The notes: generated from the letters alone by a model not told the origin. Shown: positions 42,641 through 58,030, numbered from the stretch's first letter. The stretch is DNA of 64,000 nt from Cycas panzhihuaensis (GCA_023213395.1 CM041465.1:188301741-188365740), one strand, 5' to 3'. Program-made: numbers and translations.

Positions 42641-44615
42641 TGTATACGTGTATGTATTCAACTTTTCTACAAGTTCTACTAGAAAATAGAATCCCATTTA
42701 TTAAAAATAGCATCATTTGTGCTTATTTGTAAAAGTTTCTACTTTATTTTACTGTAATTTAAAATCATCTAACTCTCTGAGAGTTATTTATGGTGCTAGT
42801 CTACTATCATAGATGCTATCTAACATGTTATCATAGATATAGTCTAAGGCCCTTTGTTTGGCACCGTTTCAATAAAAAATAACACCTTGTTTTTTGTCAT
42901 TTATATATCATTAAGCCTCTATTCATCCATTTCTAATGCTCAGTGGACTTGAATATTTCCCTAAAGAGATTGTCTAGCATCCAATATTCTCTTTGAGTTC
43001 TAGTTAACCTATGCATCTTTTAGAGATGTCTTGGACTAAATTGACGTGTTTCTCTCTCGATTTAATCATGTTTAGGTTAGTTTCGAGCTACGACTCCTCT
43101 GTGCCTTTCGTTGTCCTCTAGAGCTCTCATCATTGTCATATGGTCTTCGTGAGGTCATGTGGTCCTTCATTCATACCCTTTGACCTCACTTAGAGACTTT
43201 TCAAGTAAATTTAATTAATTTTATATTGATCCATTTACTCTCTGCTTGTTCAAAGTTTATTATTATGTGCGGCTATCATTCTTTTAAATTTTATTTGATA
43301 AATATTTTTTTACAAAGTTTAGACCTAATTCAACTATATTTGATAGTGCATTTAGATCCATGGGAGGTGCTTAACCCTAATAGGCAGTTGCATACAGATC
43401 CCTTTGTAAATGAGGATTTAGTTCAAAAGGCACATATTTTAAAAGGTTTTAAGTTATTTTTTAATATTTTTCTATTAATCGAAAAAATTATTTCAAATTT
43501 AATAAGCTTTTTAGGTCTACTAGCCCCTCTATAACCTAATAAATGGACACATGGTGATCCTTTGAAACTGAGGGCTCATTGTTGAAGGGGGTTTAAGTTT
43601 AACCTAACCCAGTTTCTTTTCATAAAGAGGTATGCATGCTATTTTACCTATAAGTTTTTAATGAGAGGTCAATTTTATACATCATCTAAACCATTGGATT
43701 CTTGTTTTAGAGCTCTATAATTTGGAACTAATTTTAGTTAGATCTAAGTAAAATTTTAAGGCATTTAGAGTAGCTAAATTTGACCAATTTTTTTGGCCAT
43801 AATAAATCACTTCTCATCATTCAAAGGTTTATTCTATATTTTATAAAAGTTTATCTTCTATATATTGATTATTTACATACTATTTATTGTCCTATCTATT
43901 TTTTGGCTGATATTTTCTTATGCATTATGGCTATAGGTGTCTTTCTTATGCAAAGGAGGTTGATCTTCTCTTAGTAGCATAATCCTTAATGATCACCCTA
44001 AACCCTTCTATTTCCTTTAAGTTATTACATTTATTTTTACCTTTCTATTTTTAATTATTAAAAAGAAGCCTAATCAAAGTAAGAACACTTTAAAATTAAT
44101 TTAAACTTGAAACATTAACATGATAACTTCTAAATCTACAAATAAAATTTTTTCATCCTTACAAGGGGAATGGTTAGGATCCTTGGAGTTACTACTCCAT
44201 ATATGTTAGTGGTCATTCTCATATTCTATGGATATTAGAGAAGCCCACTAACTATAAGGTATATTAAGTGGTAGGCTAAGGTGTATAACCTTACCTTGGA
44301 GTTTGGAGATTAGGCTAGACCTAGAGAGGACGAGTGCCTTAGTTTTTAGTCTTTATCTAGACATATTACTATACATAAGATTAGTATAGGTGGATAAATA
44401 AATTAGGGGGATCTTTGGCCTTCTTAATAGCCTACTTACTGAGGTATATAGAGCTTAATACTCATGTACCAATATATAGGGTCCATAATTTACCACTTGT
44501 GTGTAGGTTCCACTAAATAAAATAATAATTGAGGGCTTCCTAGAGACTCTAAGAGTTAGCATTCTAGTTTAACAACCCCCCCTAAGTAAGTAGGACACTA
44601 AAAGACATATTAAAA
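42641..44615 (+). other. Copia-5 untranslated leader
   Basis: About 2 kb without motif-bearing frames. The second half is homologous to 21800-23076 in Copia-4. Confidence 0.7.
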
Positions 44616-47600
44616 ATGGTAGCATAAATGCTTTTGTCTAACACAATTAAACTTAGTGGAGTAAATAATTTTATAGCTTAGAAAAAAAAAGGTTAAAAAC
44701 CTCCTAATAATGAATGACTATTGGGCTTATGTTATTAGGGATATAACTCAACCTACATCCACATAAGACCCAAATAACTCTAACCAATAGATTTCATCAG
44801 ATCTAGTTGACTTAGTAGCTTTTAAAGCTAAGGATAATATTTCTCTTTTATTCATTCACTTAGTTGTAGAAGATCAAGAGGACCAAAATATAGAAACTAC
44901 TAAAACATCTCATCAAGCTTGGAGCATTATATACTCCCTCTATGAGAGAAATGATGACTTAAGGTCCCTCACTTTGAAAGCCCATCTATTTAGTATTCCC
45001 TTTACTATCACCATAGCTACTCACTTTATAGAAATTAAAACCATTAGAAATCAACTCATCAACCTTGGTGAACCTACTTCTGACCATGACTTAGTGTCTA
45101 ATATAATCAATATCCTTCATACTAAATATAATAGTTTTATATCTATGTTATATGATACCTTTTCTAAAATAGACTTCAATACCTTAGAAGGACTATTTCT
45201 TAGGGAGGAGAACATATTAAATCACTAAGGAGTGACATCCACTTCTAACTCTACCCCTGTATTTATAGCCAAGAATTTAGAAAGGATTTAGCCACCTCAA
45301 TAACTATGTTATCAACCAACTTATTAGTAACCCCTTACTTAATAGTTTGGCTCATTAAACATCTTTAAAAAGCCATAATAATGACAATAACCATAACCTT
45401 TAAGGAAACATCAACATAGATAAAATATCACCTGTATATATTGTGACAAAATAGGAACCTTGCAATTGATTATAGAAGAAGATAGGCTGACCTATAACTC
45501 CTTTAGAACCATAGTAGACAATAAGGAGGCCAAAACTATTAGCAAAATATAAACTAGGATAACCAAAGGTAAAATCAGAACTAGGGCAATCAAACATATA
45601 AAGAAACCAACTAAGAAACTCTAGGAATAATAAAAACTCACAATAAGGAGGTAATATTGCAACTACATAAGCCACCTCCCAAAATTTATTCTTTATAGCC
45701 TAGTCATCTCAACATGATAATAATTCTTGGTTGATTGATTCCAGTTCTACTCATCACATGACTAGTACTAAAGATATAATTGAGGAGACACATTTAATTA
45801 AGGTCTAAATAATTATATTTGGAGATGATCTCATATATAATGTGACTAAGATTGGAAGGGCCCCCATTACTCTAAAGGATTCAAATATCTACCATCACAT
45901 TAATAATATCTTCCTTGTACTCATCATAAATAAAAACTACTATTAATTAGTCATATTGATAAGTAGAATTTTGATGTTCTATTCAACCATGGTATCTACA
46001 CCATTACAAATCATGCCATAAGTTAAATGGTTACCACAGGACATGAGGATAATGGGCTATATAAACTTGATGGAGTTCCCCTTGCCACTACTCCACCATA
46101 AGAGTCTTATTCCACAACATAAAATAATCACTTTGATAAAGGGAAAGCAATCATAGTTGAAGACCCACACCTTAAAGAATTTCAAGGTGAATGTTCACAT
46201 AGAAAAGAGCAACCCACCTCTAAAATAACCAAGGACTAACTATTGTACCAATACCTAGGTCACTTAAACATGTAGAGCCCAAACCTCATATATAGGTTAT
46301 AAGTGGTATATAGACTACCAACGATCAAGAGAAGCAATTATATTTATGAGGCTTGCTTAGTTGGTAAGTAATATAGAGAGCCATTCCCATCAAACAGAGT
46401 GTGGCAAGCCTCAGAACCATTAGAATTGGTCCACTTAGACATTTATAGGCCCATGTCAGTACCATCACTCAATGGTAACATATTTTTCATGACCTTTATT
46501 GATGGCTATTCTAGGAAAGTATGGGTTTATTTCCTTAGGAATAAATTTCAAGACTTTGATATATTTAAATAAATTAAGGTTGAGGTGGAAAATGAAACCA
46601 ATATGACAATCAAGGTGCTTAGATTTGATAATGGAGCAGAGTATACTTTAAACTAGTTCACCAACTTCTGTAAATAATGTAGAATCAAGTACTAATTCTT
46701 AGCCCCACATACACTTCAAAAAAATGGTGTGGAAGAAAGAATGAACTAAACTTTGGTGAATAAGGTAAAGACCATGTTGAATGCTATATATCTAGCTACC
46801 TATTTTTGGGCAGAAGCTATATCAATTGCTACATATCACACTACTAGAAGTGGTATAGTAGCAGTTAGAGACATCACTCCTAAGGAGTCTTGGTCAAGCA
46901 AAAAGCCTACAAGGAGAATAAGAAGAAATTAGATGATAAAAGCCTAAAGTGCATCTTCATTGGCTATGTATCTAGATGCACAACCCACAAAGTATATGAC
47001 CTTATTGGAAACCAAGTATATACTACTTCGGATGTCATATTTACTAAAGATACTTAGGACTTAGATCCTTCACAAATTTAGTTTGTAGTAGATGAAGATA
47101 TAAGTATACTTGAAGTGCCTCTTATACCAATTATTGAGCCACCAACACCTAGATCATCCTATATACCAAATTCATCTTTAACACTAGTAGCTTCAACTTC
47201 AACTTCAAATGCTACCATTATAATCCCAGTTATATTAGTTGATGATCTTTAGGTGGAGGTCATTAGTATTTAAAAACTTCCAAAGTGGTATCAACAATTG
47301 ATAAGGGATACACCTCCTTCTCCTCCTACTCCCAAGAGAGAGTTTAACATGAGGTACTCAATCAATTATGCTTTAATGACACATGTCCTTGAGACTTCCA
47401 AGCCTTCCATGCTTGAGGAGGTAGTCAAAGACTAAATGCAGAAAGTAATAATGGATGAAGAAATGACTGTAATCCTTAAGAATAACATATGGAAGTTAAC
47501 AAATTTGCCACTTATAAAGAATCCAATTAACTATAGATGGATTTACAAGATAAAGTGTCATGCTAATAATACTTTTAAGTACAATAAAGCTCCATTGGTA

Positions 47601-47790
47601 TTGAAGAGTGCCTTCTTGAATGGAAAACTCACATAAGAATTTCTCTTGAGGCAACCTCCCAATGACTTTGTTAATTGTATATATTGACTAACTAAGGACA
47701 AAGTAGCAAATATCTTCACTAAAACACTTAAGAGACCAAACTTTGAAAGGTTTTGGCATGACCTTAGTATCAAAACAAATAGAGCTTTCA
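44616..47790 (+). pseudogene. Copia-5 gag-pol with two pol deletions
   Basis: ATG at 44616 gives M-V-A-stop-M-L-L-S-N-T-I-K-L; the stop is at an expected Gln. UBN2 gag is clear at 44974-45228. A decayed CCHC (C-I-Y-C-D-K-I-G) lies near 45430 and the protease W-L-I-D-S-S-S-T-H-H-M-T near 45733. Integrase keeps its triad: Asp at 46438-46440, Asp at 46627-46629, Glu at 46735-46737, with DD35E spacing. RT begins at about 47420, then jumps from the position of A-R-L-V to S-A-F-L-N-G near 47600, and from P-P-N-D-F to A-N-I-F-T-K-T-L near 47675. This removes the catalytic Y-V-D-D and almost all of RNase H. Confidence 0.85.
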
Positions 47791-47801
47791 TTAAGGAAGG
47801 G
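47791..47801 (+). other. polypurine tract of Copia-5
   Basis: TTAAGGAAGGG lies directly before the LTR start TATTTAAACATG. Confidence 0.7.
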
Positions 47802-48185
47802 TATTTAAACATGTAATGACACCTCATTTGTAATTGCATTTTTATGCATCATTATAACCATATGATATACCTTGATGTAATTCATAATGTAGTTGGGTCC
47901 ACTCACTTGTCGAATATTAGGCCAATAAGATTAGCTTATTATGTTCGCTAATAATATTTGTTTATTGAGATGTATCTTGGTCTATAGATTAGACTTGAAT
48001 GTCCCCATTTATATATTTGAGTTATTTGATATGACAAACCTCTACTAGAATATAGTTTGAAAAACTAATCAATTTACATGTCTTATTTCTCTCTATAATT
48101 AATTAGCTTTAGATTTATTATTTGTTGTGTTTCTACTTTATTATGTATACACATATGATTTTTGATATGGATTACTAATTTTGTA
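47802..48185 (+). repeat. Copia-5 3' LTR
   Basis: Partner of 42232-42626, ending TACTAATTTTGTA where the 5' copy ends TTTTGCA (C-to-T). Confidence 0.85.
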
Positions 48186-48279
48186 GAGGTATCTTAGGCA
48201 TCTCATTACCCATAAAAATATAAGAATTATTCTGTTGAGTCTTAGTTAAAATTTTCATATGCCCTAACTACTTTATGTC

Positions 48280-48296
48280 ACAAAAAAAAAAAAAAA
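48280..48296 (+). repeat. poly(A) run
   Basis: An A16 tract in Copia-6 interior, about 90 bp before the TA/CA array. Confidence 0.9.
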
Positions 48297-48381
48297 AGAC
48301 TTTCAAATTTTATTCAAAGTCATTATTTATAGTTTTTGGCAACACAACTACAAGATTTTTTATGCAAATTCATTACATCAT

Positions 48382-50903
<2,522 letters not shown>

Positions 50904-53117
50904 ATTCTCAAATCAGTACTAAGGACTAAAGTTTAAAAATTTTGTGAGGGTCTATATTCCAAAAGCTAGCACTAGTTTATTAATTTATAAAGAAGAAACA
51001 TATCGAGACATAATCTTGTTTGCAAGGACAAGGGACTAGTTTTCCTTTGTCTTATTACCTTTATTGATTAGGTGCATTTCCTTATAGATCTACTTACAAG
51101 AATAGCAGTTTGCAGAGGCACTAAAAGATAGGATACTTGTACTAGTTTTAATTTATTTTTATGCTAATTTGATGTGGACTCAACTAAAATTTCACTTTCC
51201 TAAGGAAAATCTTTAGAAATAAACTTTGTCCTCCTCTTAGATTTTTGTTTCATATTATATCACCTTACATGTGATCTTAATATACTCTTATTAATTAAAG
51301 GAAAGCCTTTGGTTTCTTATGCAAAATAGTTGTCTTGATAATTTCCAAGTTAGGCTTGTGTCCATTATGACTTGAAGTTATAAAAAAAATATAGAGTATT
51401 ATTAAATGTCAGAAGCCAATTTGGGTTCTAAGGAAACTAAGTAGCTTATCCAAAGAAGATCGTATGGTTTCTATTACAGACTTAAGCATACAACTTCTAA
51501 CAGTTTATAGTAACACATGAATGAGAAAGAGGTATAATGGTGGCATTGGAGATTGCACCATATATTTAGTTAATGTAACAGACTCAACACTACTCTGGGA
51601 AAGTTCACGATGCTCATTTGCATCTCAATGCCTACTATTCACATCCAATGGTGAGTAATAGTCTTTATGAATATCATTCAGTAAACCACATACATTGGTT
51701 ATGAGTCTAAGATATTAGATAGCAATTTGAAACCCAAGTTATAGTTGAGGAAGCTAGTTCTATATCTACTTCATCCACTGGTCATGGAAGTAAACCAAGA
51801 TCAATTCTTACCTCCACTTATCTAGGAACTGACTTAATAGATAGAGAATGAAAATCCTCAACTAGCTCTATATTTAAGGAACATCATATACAAATCTATG
51901 CTCTACTAAGAAATCCTAATATTCAAGGGATCATTTAAATCTTAATTCATATCTTTAGCTACCTCCTAAGCAATATCCAGTATAGTATAAACAAATGTTG
52001 TTGTCATTAATACCCAACACTAGTAAGGTGACAAAGAATTAGTTCCCAATCTTGAATAATTTTCAATTGGTTTCAATTTGAGGAAATTCAAATATGAGAT
52101 CTTATTTTTTGTTTGCCCCAATGGGCATTGATTTTCAATGAATTGATAGTAAATCATTCAATTTGTGAGCTCGCCGTTACATGTGCTATGTGACGTGGAA
52201 ATTTGAACAATAAAATTAAAATAAAATGCTAAAAGGAACAAATAAAGGCCCAACAGTGGCACTGGTGAGGAAAGAGAGACAACCAATCAAGTAACCAAAA
52301 TAGCCCTTCCTAGCCTACACATGCTTTGTCGATATTGCTATTGAGTTATGAGCTCAAATCTTCCCTCCCAACCTTTTGTAGAAGGTTCATCATGATTTAT
52401 AAATAGTAATTACCATTTATAAATTAAGACCTCGAATACCATGATGAAACCCTAAACACCATCATTAAACATCATAACACTTGAACTTGGTTAAATGAAC
52501 AATGATTAAGTGACTAGATCATTCTATTGCCATCAACAAACATACTATATTTATAAATTAACTTAATAAAGATCTTGGAAATTATAATGAAATCTTAATT
52601 CCCCCATGTCATTGTTGAAATAGAAAAAATCTTGAGATGAAAGAGCATTAAGGCTTCCTCAGGATATGTATACAGAGTATATCTAGTTCTTATGAATAAT
52701 TTCACAGCCAAGATTCCATCATTGCCTATGAGCTAATGTAGTAGTTCATGGAACAAATCTCAATAGGTTGCCTTCAAGTGATGATTCTCCCATGAGGACA
52801 TAGGACATGATACTACACAAAACTGCACATGTTTGGTCTACTATCTCTCCTTCTTGTGTGCATTTTTAATGACCAATTAGAGCCTAAGAGTTAGCAAACT
52901 CTATGCAATAATATTGATAAAAGAGGTAAAAAGAAGTTACTTGGTATGGATTTACTTAGAAATAATGGAGTAAGAATAAGAGTCTCATTTTATTTAGCTT
53001 TAGTGGAACCTTACATCAATGTTGTTACTTCCTTTATCCATGGCACTCACACATCCAAGTTTGAGAGGTACCATCTTGAAAGGGAGGATGGTTGTCCTCT
53101 CAAAACGTACTAAAAAT
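50904..53117 (-). other. Copia-6 interior, right part
   Basis: About 2.2 kb between the array and the primer site. No retrotransposon domain was read on the minus strand. A plus-strand stretch at 51603-51926 looks like decayed coding and is listed separately. Other parts are plain AT-rich sequence. Confidence 0.55.
51603..51926 (+). pseudogene. possible decayed coding fragment, unknown product
   Basis: One plus frame runs about 108 codons with only five or six stops (TGA, TAA, TAG, TGA, TAA), all explainable as CGA, CAA or CAG after C-to-T change. Its composition is protein-like: acidic and Ser/Thr-rich Q-V-I-V-E-E-A-S-S-I, then L-I-D-R-E and L-L-R-N-P-N-I-Q-G-I-I. I recognise no family. It runs against the sense of Copia-6, so it could be a captured fragment, an older insertion or chance. 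Confidence 0.3.
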
Positions 53118-53133
53118 GGCTCTGATACTAAGT
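53118..53133 (-). other. primer-binding site of Copia-6
   Basis: The minus strand reads TTAGTATCAGAGCC, close to TGGTATCAGAGCC, beside the LTR end. Confidence 0.8.
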
Positions 53134-53490
53134 TGATAGAATGCACACAATCAAAATATAACAAAAACAAAATGAACCACACTAAAACTTGTATATTTCT
53201 ATTGATGTATTTAAAAATGAGTGTGTACATATAGCTTTTACATTAATTGATTACATAAGATAGGAATATGAAGGGTTAATCATTCAAGGTGATATATGCC
53301 ACCTTATATGATCACCATACAAATAAGTTACAAAAAGTAGCTACATAATAAACCCCACACTTATAGAGTTCACAACATTAAGTTGTGACTAACCACAAAC
53401 TATGATAATAAGATCCTTACAAAGTACTAACATAATATCATCACTTAAACATTAACATCTAACCCAAAAATTAAATATTATCTTCCAACA
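53134..53490 (-). repeat. Copia-6 5' LTR
   Basis: Plus TGATAGAATGCACAC ... TATCTTCCAACA, the partner of 41036-41390. It is followed by the TTTTA duplication at 53491-53495. Confidence 0.92.
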
Positions 53491-53965
53491 TTTTATGCCT
53501 CCCAATATTCATGTCTCTTATTTAATCACTTAGAAACTCTAATACATACATTATCTTAGAAACATCGAAAACCTTATATATACAATATAGAATTCTACTA
53601 GAGCGTAGCCATTTGAAAGATACCACCTTCTTCTTCTAGTTTTTAAGTTTTATAGAAGTTATTAAGGTCATTCTCATTGAGTTGTTGTGTTTTTAGTGTC
53701 TAAGAATTTAGGGTTTCCATATTGTAGATTTACAACTCTTTTAAATTATGTGATTATTTCAAATTGATCTTTGTTAGTTTCTCATGTGCTACTCTTTATT
53801 TCTCATATATGCACTTGGAGATAGTTAATTTTGTCACTTTTTTATAGGTTTAGTGTGTGATTTTATGGATTTTATGGCTTACTTATTTGTTGTTATTTAA
53901 GAGATTTTTTATATTATTTTAGGTTGGTCTTACCATTTTTTACTACTTTTTTTAGTCCTGAAATT
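53491..53965 (-). other. target duplication TTTTA, then leader of an older minus-strand copia
   Basis: The first five bases repeat 41031-41035. The rest has no coding motifs and, by its position beside a primer site, is leader of the element that Copia-6 entered. Confidence 0.5.
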
Positions 53966-53979
53966 GGGCTCTAATACCA
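53966..53979 (-). other. primer-binding site of an older minus-strand copia
   Basis: Plus GGGCTCTAATACCA reads TGGTATTAGAGCCC on the minus strand, one C-to-T change from the TGGTATCAGAGCCC primer site. Confidence 0.7.
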
Positions 53980-54337
53980 CTTGGAGTATATATTCTAGAA
54001 AAGTGGCCTTACAAATCAAATGCAAATGGAAGACAAAAGGATGAATGAGCATTTATTATACAGTAGATTACACAAGAACATACTAAATACCAAAATGGAG
54101 TAATGAAGTACTTTTCTCTTCAAAAAGATATTAATAATCAATGTCTTTATAAGTGATCTTTGACCCTTAAATAGACAAAAGGGGGTCTCTTTCTTATAAT
54201 CTTATTAGTGGTCTTAACAACCTTACATCTTATTGGAGGGCTTAGTGGCCTACATACAAAGCTTAATATTTAACATCAATACTTAACCCTTTGGTGGTTC
54301 TTACTTACTAATGCTTATTGAAGTAGGTTACGTTACA
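53980..54337 (-). repeat. probable 5' LTR of the older copia (right edge approximate)
   Basis: It abuts the primer site. The far end is placed at ...TACGTTACA (minus TGTAACGTAACC). No partner LTR is in the window. 54338-54842 beyond it holds nothing recognised. Confidence 0.45.
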
Positions 54338-54847
54338 CCATCTAAAAACAAGATTCGTTTAACCTAAAATTAGATGTCGACAATAAGAAATATGACATAT
54401 TTGACCAAAAATTAGATAGAATTCTCCTATTTATATAATCTAATTCTTGTGTACCACCCTTAGGTCTATCTATCTTTAATAACTTAGGCTCCCTACCTAT
54501 ACCTTCTGCTCTATAATAACAAGAAACCTGTCATAAGATTATCATATTATCTTTTAACTCTAACTTCAATAAGGACTCCATCCAAAATTAGATTAGTAAG
54601 ATAGAGTCATATTTTCCTTAAATCCCATGTTAATAATAGAACAATCGATATTTACCCCAATCCATTTAGATGGAAAAGTACATCGTTGGTTTCGATATTG
54701 GCAACACAAAAACCCAATCAACTAATGGTGGCAACATAAGAACCTAATTAACCAAACATGGGAATTATTCTCTATGAGTTTCTTTAAGTAGTATGATGAC
54801 ACATAAAACCACTTTTTCTTTATCCAACTCACCAGGTTAGGATAGAC

Positions 54848-55159
54848 TGAAAGAGGTTAATGTATCAAGGTCATTTGTGTAGATTAATTATGTGACTTTA
54901 GGATATATTATTGGCATTAGTCTCTTAATGAAATATACTTTATGTGCATTTAGATGTAATTTCGGGTTTATGTCATTAGGCAGGAAAATCCTAACCCTAA
55001 TGCTCACCCTCAATAATAAAAAGAGAAATCTCGAGGAGGGAGTCATTATTCATTCTCACCTCCAAGCTTACTCTCATATCTTATTTCATCTTCTTTTTCA
55101 TTCTCCATTTCCATTGTGTGCATGTGAGTGATTTATCTCCTAGATCCATCATTCCTTCA
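54848..55159 (+). repeat. Copia-7 5' LTR
   Basis: TGAAAGAGGTTAATG ... CATTCCTTCA. A TATA-like AATATACTTTATG lies in the middle. It aligns without gaps to 62119-62430. Confidence 0.95.
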
Positions 55160-55161
55160 TG

Positions 55162-55173
55162 TGGTATCAGAGC
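55162..55173 (+). other. primer-binding site of Copia-7
   Basis: TGGTATCAGAGC, the exact sequence common to plant copia elements primed by initiator Met-tRNA, two bases after the LTR. Confidence 0.92.
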
Positions 55174-57087
55174 TAGAAGGGGATCTATTCACTCCATTCC
55201 ACTTGCATGGAGTCATTTTGCCTCTCCTTCACCTTCAATGTGAAGTATTAAGAGTGCATTCCTCTTTTTTAACATTTTAAGAGAATAAAATTATAGTATT
55301 TTACATTTTGCTACTTTGTCCATGTGTGAAAAAATATAGAGGTGAAGAATACAGGTTTTTGAAGGCGTTCGATTCTTAACAAATTCCGGAGTATTAAAGA
55401 CCCAAATTTTCATAAAAATTTAACCATCTCAGAATTTAATGAAATTTGGAATACAAGGTCATCTTCACTAGAGGGTAATTTTTGTCTTCTGGAGAGACTT
55501 TAGATTCATCCTACAATAGTGAGTTTTGGCTATGATAAAAAGGGTAAATTTTATGGATCAGTGATTTAAAGCACTTTTTCTATTAAAATCCTTCTATTAT
55601 ATGCTAAAGATATGAAATTTTTATTAAGGGATCTATTACATTTATGTATTAAGATCATTTTAAGATAAATATCATCAAATTTCATCCACTTGTTAGTGAG
55701 ATCTATGCTGTTTTCTCACGGTTGCTGATTTTGCCTACTTAACCCCACAAAGGACCTTGTAAGGGCATTTTGAGTCATTTTTTGGCAGATTTTACAAATG
55801 GTATAGAATGACAAGTTAATGTACATGTAAAAATGTAACTTTTGACATATTGAAGTCCAGATTCTGAGACAATTGATCTGGCATGCTTTTTACTTTGGTG
55901 TTTTTTTGGGCAAAAACATTTTTGTGGCTTTTCTAAAATCTGACTTTACAAATCTATCAGAAATGACATTCTGAACACTTTTTCCTTATGTTATAAATTC
56001 AGATTTCATCATTTAGGCCTTCATATTTGTAATTTCTAAAAATTGTCCATTTATCATTATTTGTAAATTTTAGCGGCAAGTTGATTCAATTTTTAGCCCA
56101 TTGTGTCTTTTGTATTAAAAATTCTAAAATCATATTTGGAAACATTTTACTAAAGTAAGGGAAACCTTAGATTGGAAGTAACATCTAGTTTCCCTGCTAA
56201 ATCTAGCATGCTTTTCTATTTGCACATATAGCATAAAACATTAAAAAAATAGTAACAACAATAAAGCATCACAAAAGCAACAACAACAATAAAGTATCAC
56301 AAAAGTAGTAACAATAATAAAGCAAGCACATTTGGCAAGTTTCTATTTCAGTTTTTAGTTATACAGAAACATCTTACACTATTCCTAAAAGGAATCTCAT
56401 CCGTACGATCTATACCGCCAGTTCTTGACTTATGCACACACTCGCCTTGGTTGAAATAGACCAACGTTAGCTAAAGTCCAGGCCCTAAGGGAGGTGTAAG
56501 TTTCATACTGGGTCTGGTCTTAACTGGAATAGCGGTGGAGGGACAGGTGAGCCATACCTACGGTCTCCAATCAGGGATAATCCTGATAACCACCCGAGAA
56601 AACTGAAAACCTCAATGCAAGATTAAAATTAACCTGGTCCAATATCCGTCATAGCCATGGGATACACAGTACTGTTTGACTCTTCAGAGAAGGTATAAAG
56701 CTGCTCATTGATGAACTGGGTGAGGACTCGGAGTACCTGGGCTCTACTGTGACTTGGATTTCATCACCAAGCGCAGGTGCGGGTATCGCAGGTAAAGGCC
56801 CTAATCGTATACTAGAAGTCTTAGGCATCAAAACCTCGCCTACATTTGGATATCAGTGAGAGGTTAGTGGCATGACACATCACCACTCTTTGCCAGCTCT
56901 ACATTAGGCCTCATTCTTGCATCATTACTTATATTTATTTATTTTTATATAATTGTTAAAAAATAGTTAATTATTACTTGCTTCTCATCATAACAATCAT
57001 TTCTATATCCCTGCTACGCTAGGTGTATTATCCACACATGTCAATGGCACATACTTCTATTATCTCTTCTACTTCTTCATCATCACC
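55174..57087 (+). other. Copia-7 untranslated leader
   Basis: 1.9 kb before gag. 56245-56330 has three imperfect 27-29-bp tandem units (A-rich, AACAACAATAAAGCATCAC). 56385-56870 is much richer in G and C than the surrounding DNA, with 50-60-codon open frames on both strands (for example minus 56649-56831) but no recognised product. Confidence 0.7.
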
Positions 57088-58030
57088 ATGTCATCTTAAT
57101 TCAAGCAAAATATTAACTGCATATTGAAAAGTAAAGAAAATTGGGATATATGGTACACTGGAATTAAAAATGCTGCAAAGTATGAAGGCCTTTGGAGAGC
57201 CCACTTGCAGCCTACACCCAGCACACCAGCAACGACTACAACAGCTGCTTCAAGTGGATCTGCCCCAATAGCTCCTACAGATGCTGCAGCTAAACTACAA
57301 TGGGAGATAGATGATGAAAATATTTGTACAGGAATTTTGTTGGTCATTGATCACTCCTTACATAACTTGATAAATGAAGAGGGACATGATACAGCCTGGA
57401 AGGTCCTAGAAGTTCTTAGAAAGAACTTTGATATAAAGTCAGATTTAGAATTTGTTCATCTTGTTTTGAAAATGAACAAATTAAAAATCTGAAGGACGAG
57501 CTCATGAGACAATAAATCTCCTTCGACCAATCAAACAGGCAATTGACAAAGACTTTAAGACCCAATGTATCACTTGGGCATTTTTGATCCAGTCATATTT
57601 ACATGTCCCTGATTATAAAAACTTACTTGGAAGTCTTCAATCTAGTGAAACATTGAAGACACTCAACTTCGAAGAACTTGGTAAGAAGTTCATAGAATTT
57701 GACAAGACCTTTGATATAAACTTTGTAGCCTTTGACTCTCTTCTAGATGCAATCTTTAAGGTAGAAGAAGAAGTTTTCTACATAAAAAATCAAGGTCCCT
57801 CTCATGGTAGAGGAAATAACTGAGCAAGAGAAAGAGGAAGAAATATGGAAAATCATCCACAAGGTCAATCAAAACCTTAATTACAACCTCGATAGTTTCA
57901 AGGCCAAGGGCCACCTCAATAAAGAGCAAGATAGTTAAGTTAAACCAGTACTTCTTCAGGGACTGGTAATCAAATTATTATATGTGATCAGTGTAACCGT
58001 AAAGGACACTTAGCAAAAGATTGCAGAACT
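57088..58030 (+). pseudogene. Copia-7 gag (UBN2 and CCHC)
   Basis: The start is chosen at ATG 57088 (M-S-S), followed by a stop at an expected Gln codon (57097-57099). The conserved N-W-D-I-W-Y-T-G-I-K begins at about 57136. The 57124-57492 part ends in a frameshift; the next frame carries A-I-D-K-D-F-K-T-Q to G-R-G-N-N (to 57823). A fully intact CCHC knuckle (C-D-Q-C-N-R-K-G-H-L-A-K-D-C) lies at 57983-58024. The product was the capsid/nucleocapsid protein. It is broken by one frameshift and several stops near 57820-57940. Confidence 0.88.

Larger units (their letters stand above)
42232..48185 (+). mobile_element. Copia-5, complete-ended but internally deleted
   Basis: Two LTRs, a primer site beside the left one and a purine tract before the right one give a 5.95-kb plus-strand copia inserted in the opposite sense to Copia-6. 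Flanks GATGT (42227-42231) and GAGGT (48186-48190) agree at 4 of 5 positions, fitting a decayed target duplication. Leader and gag are related to Copia-4. RT and RNase H are largely deleted. Confidence 0.85.
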
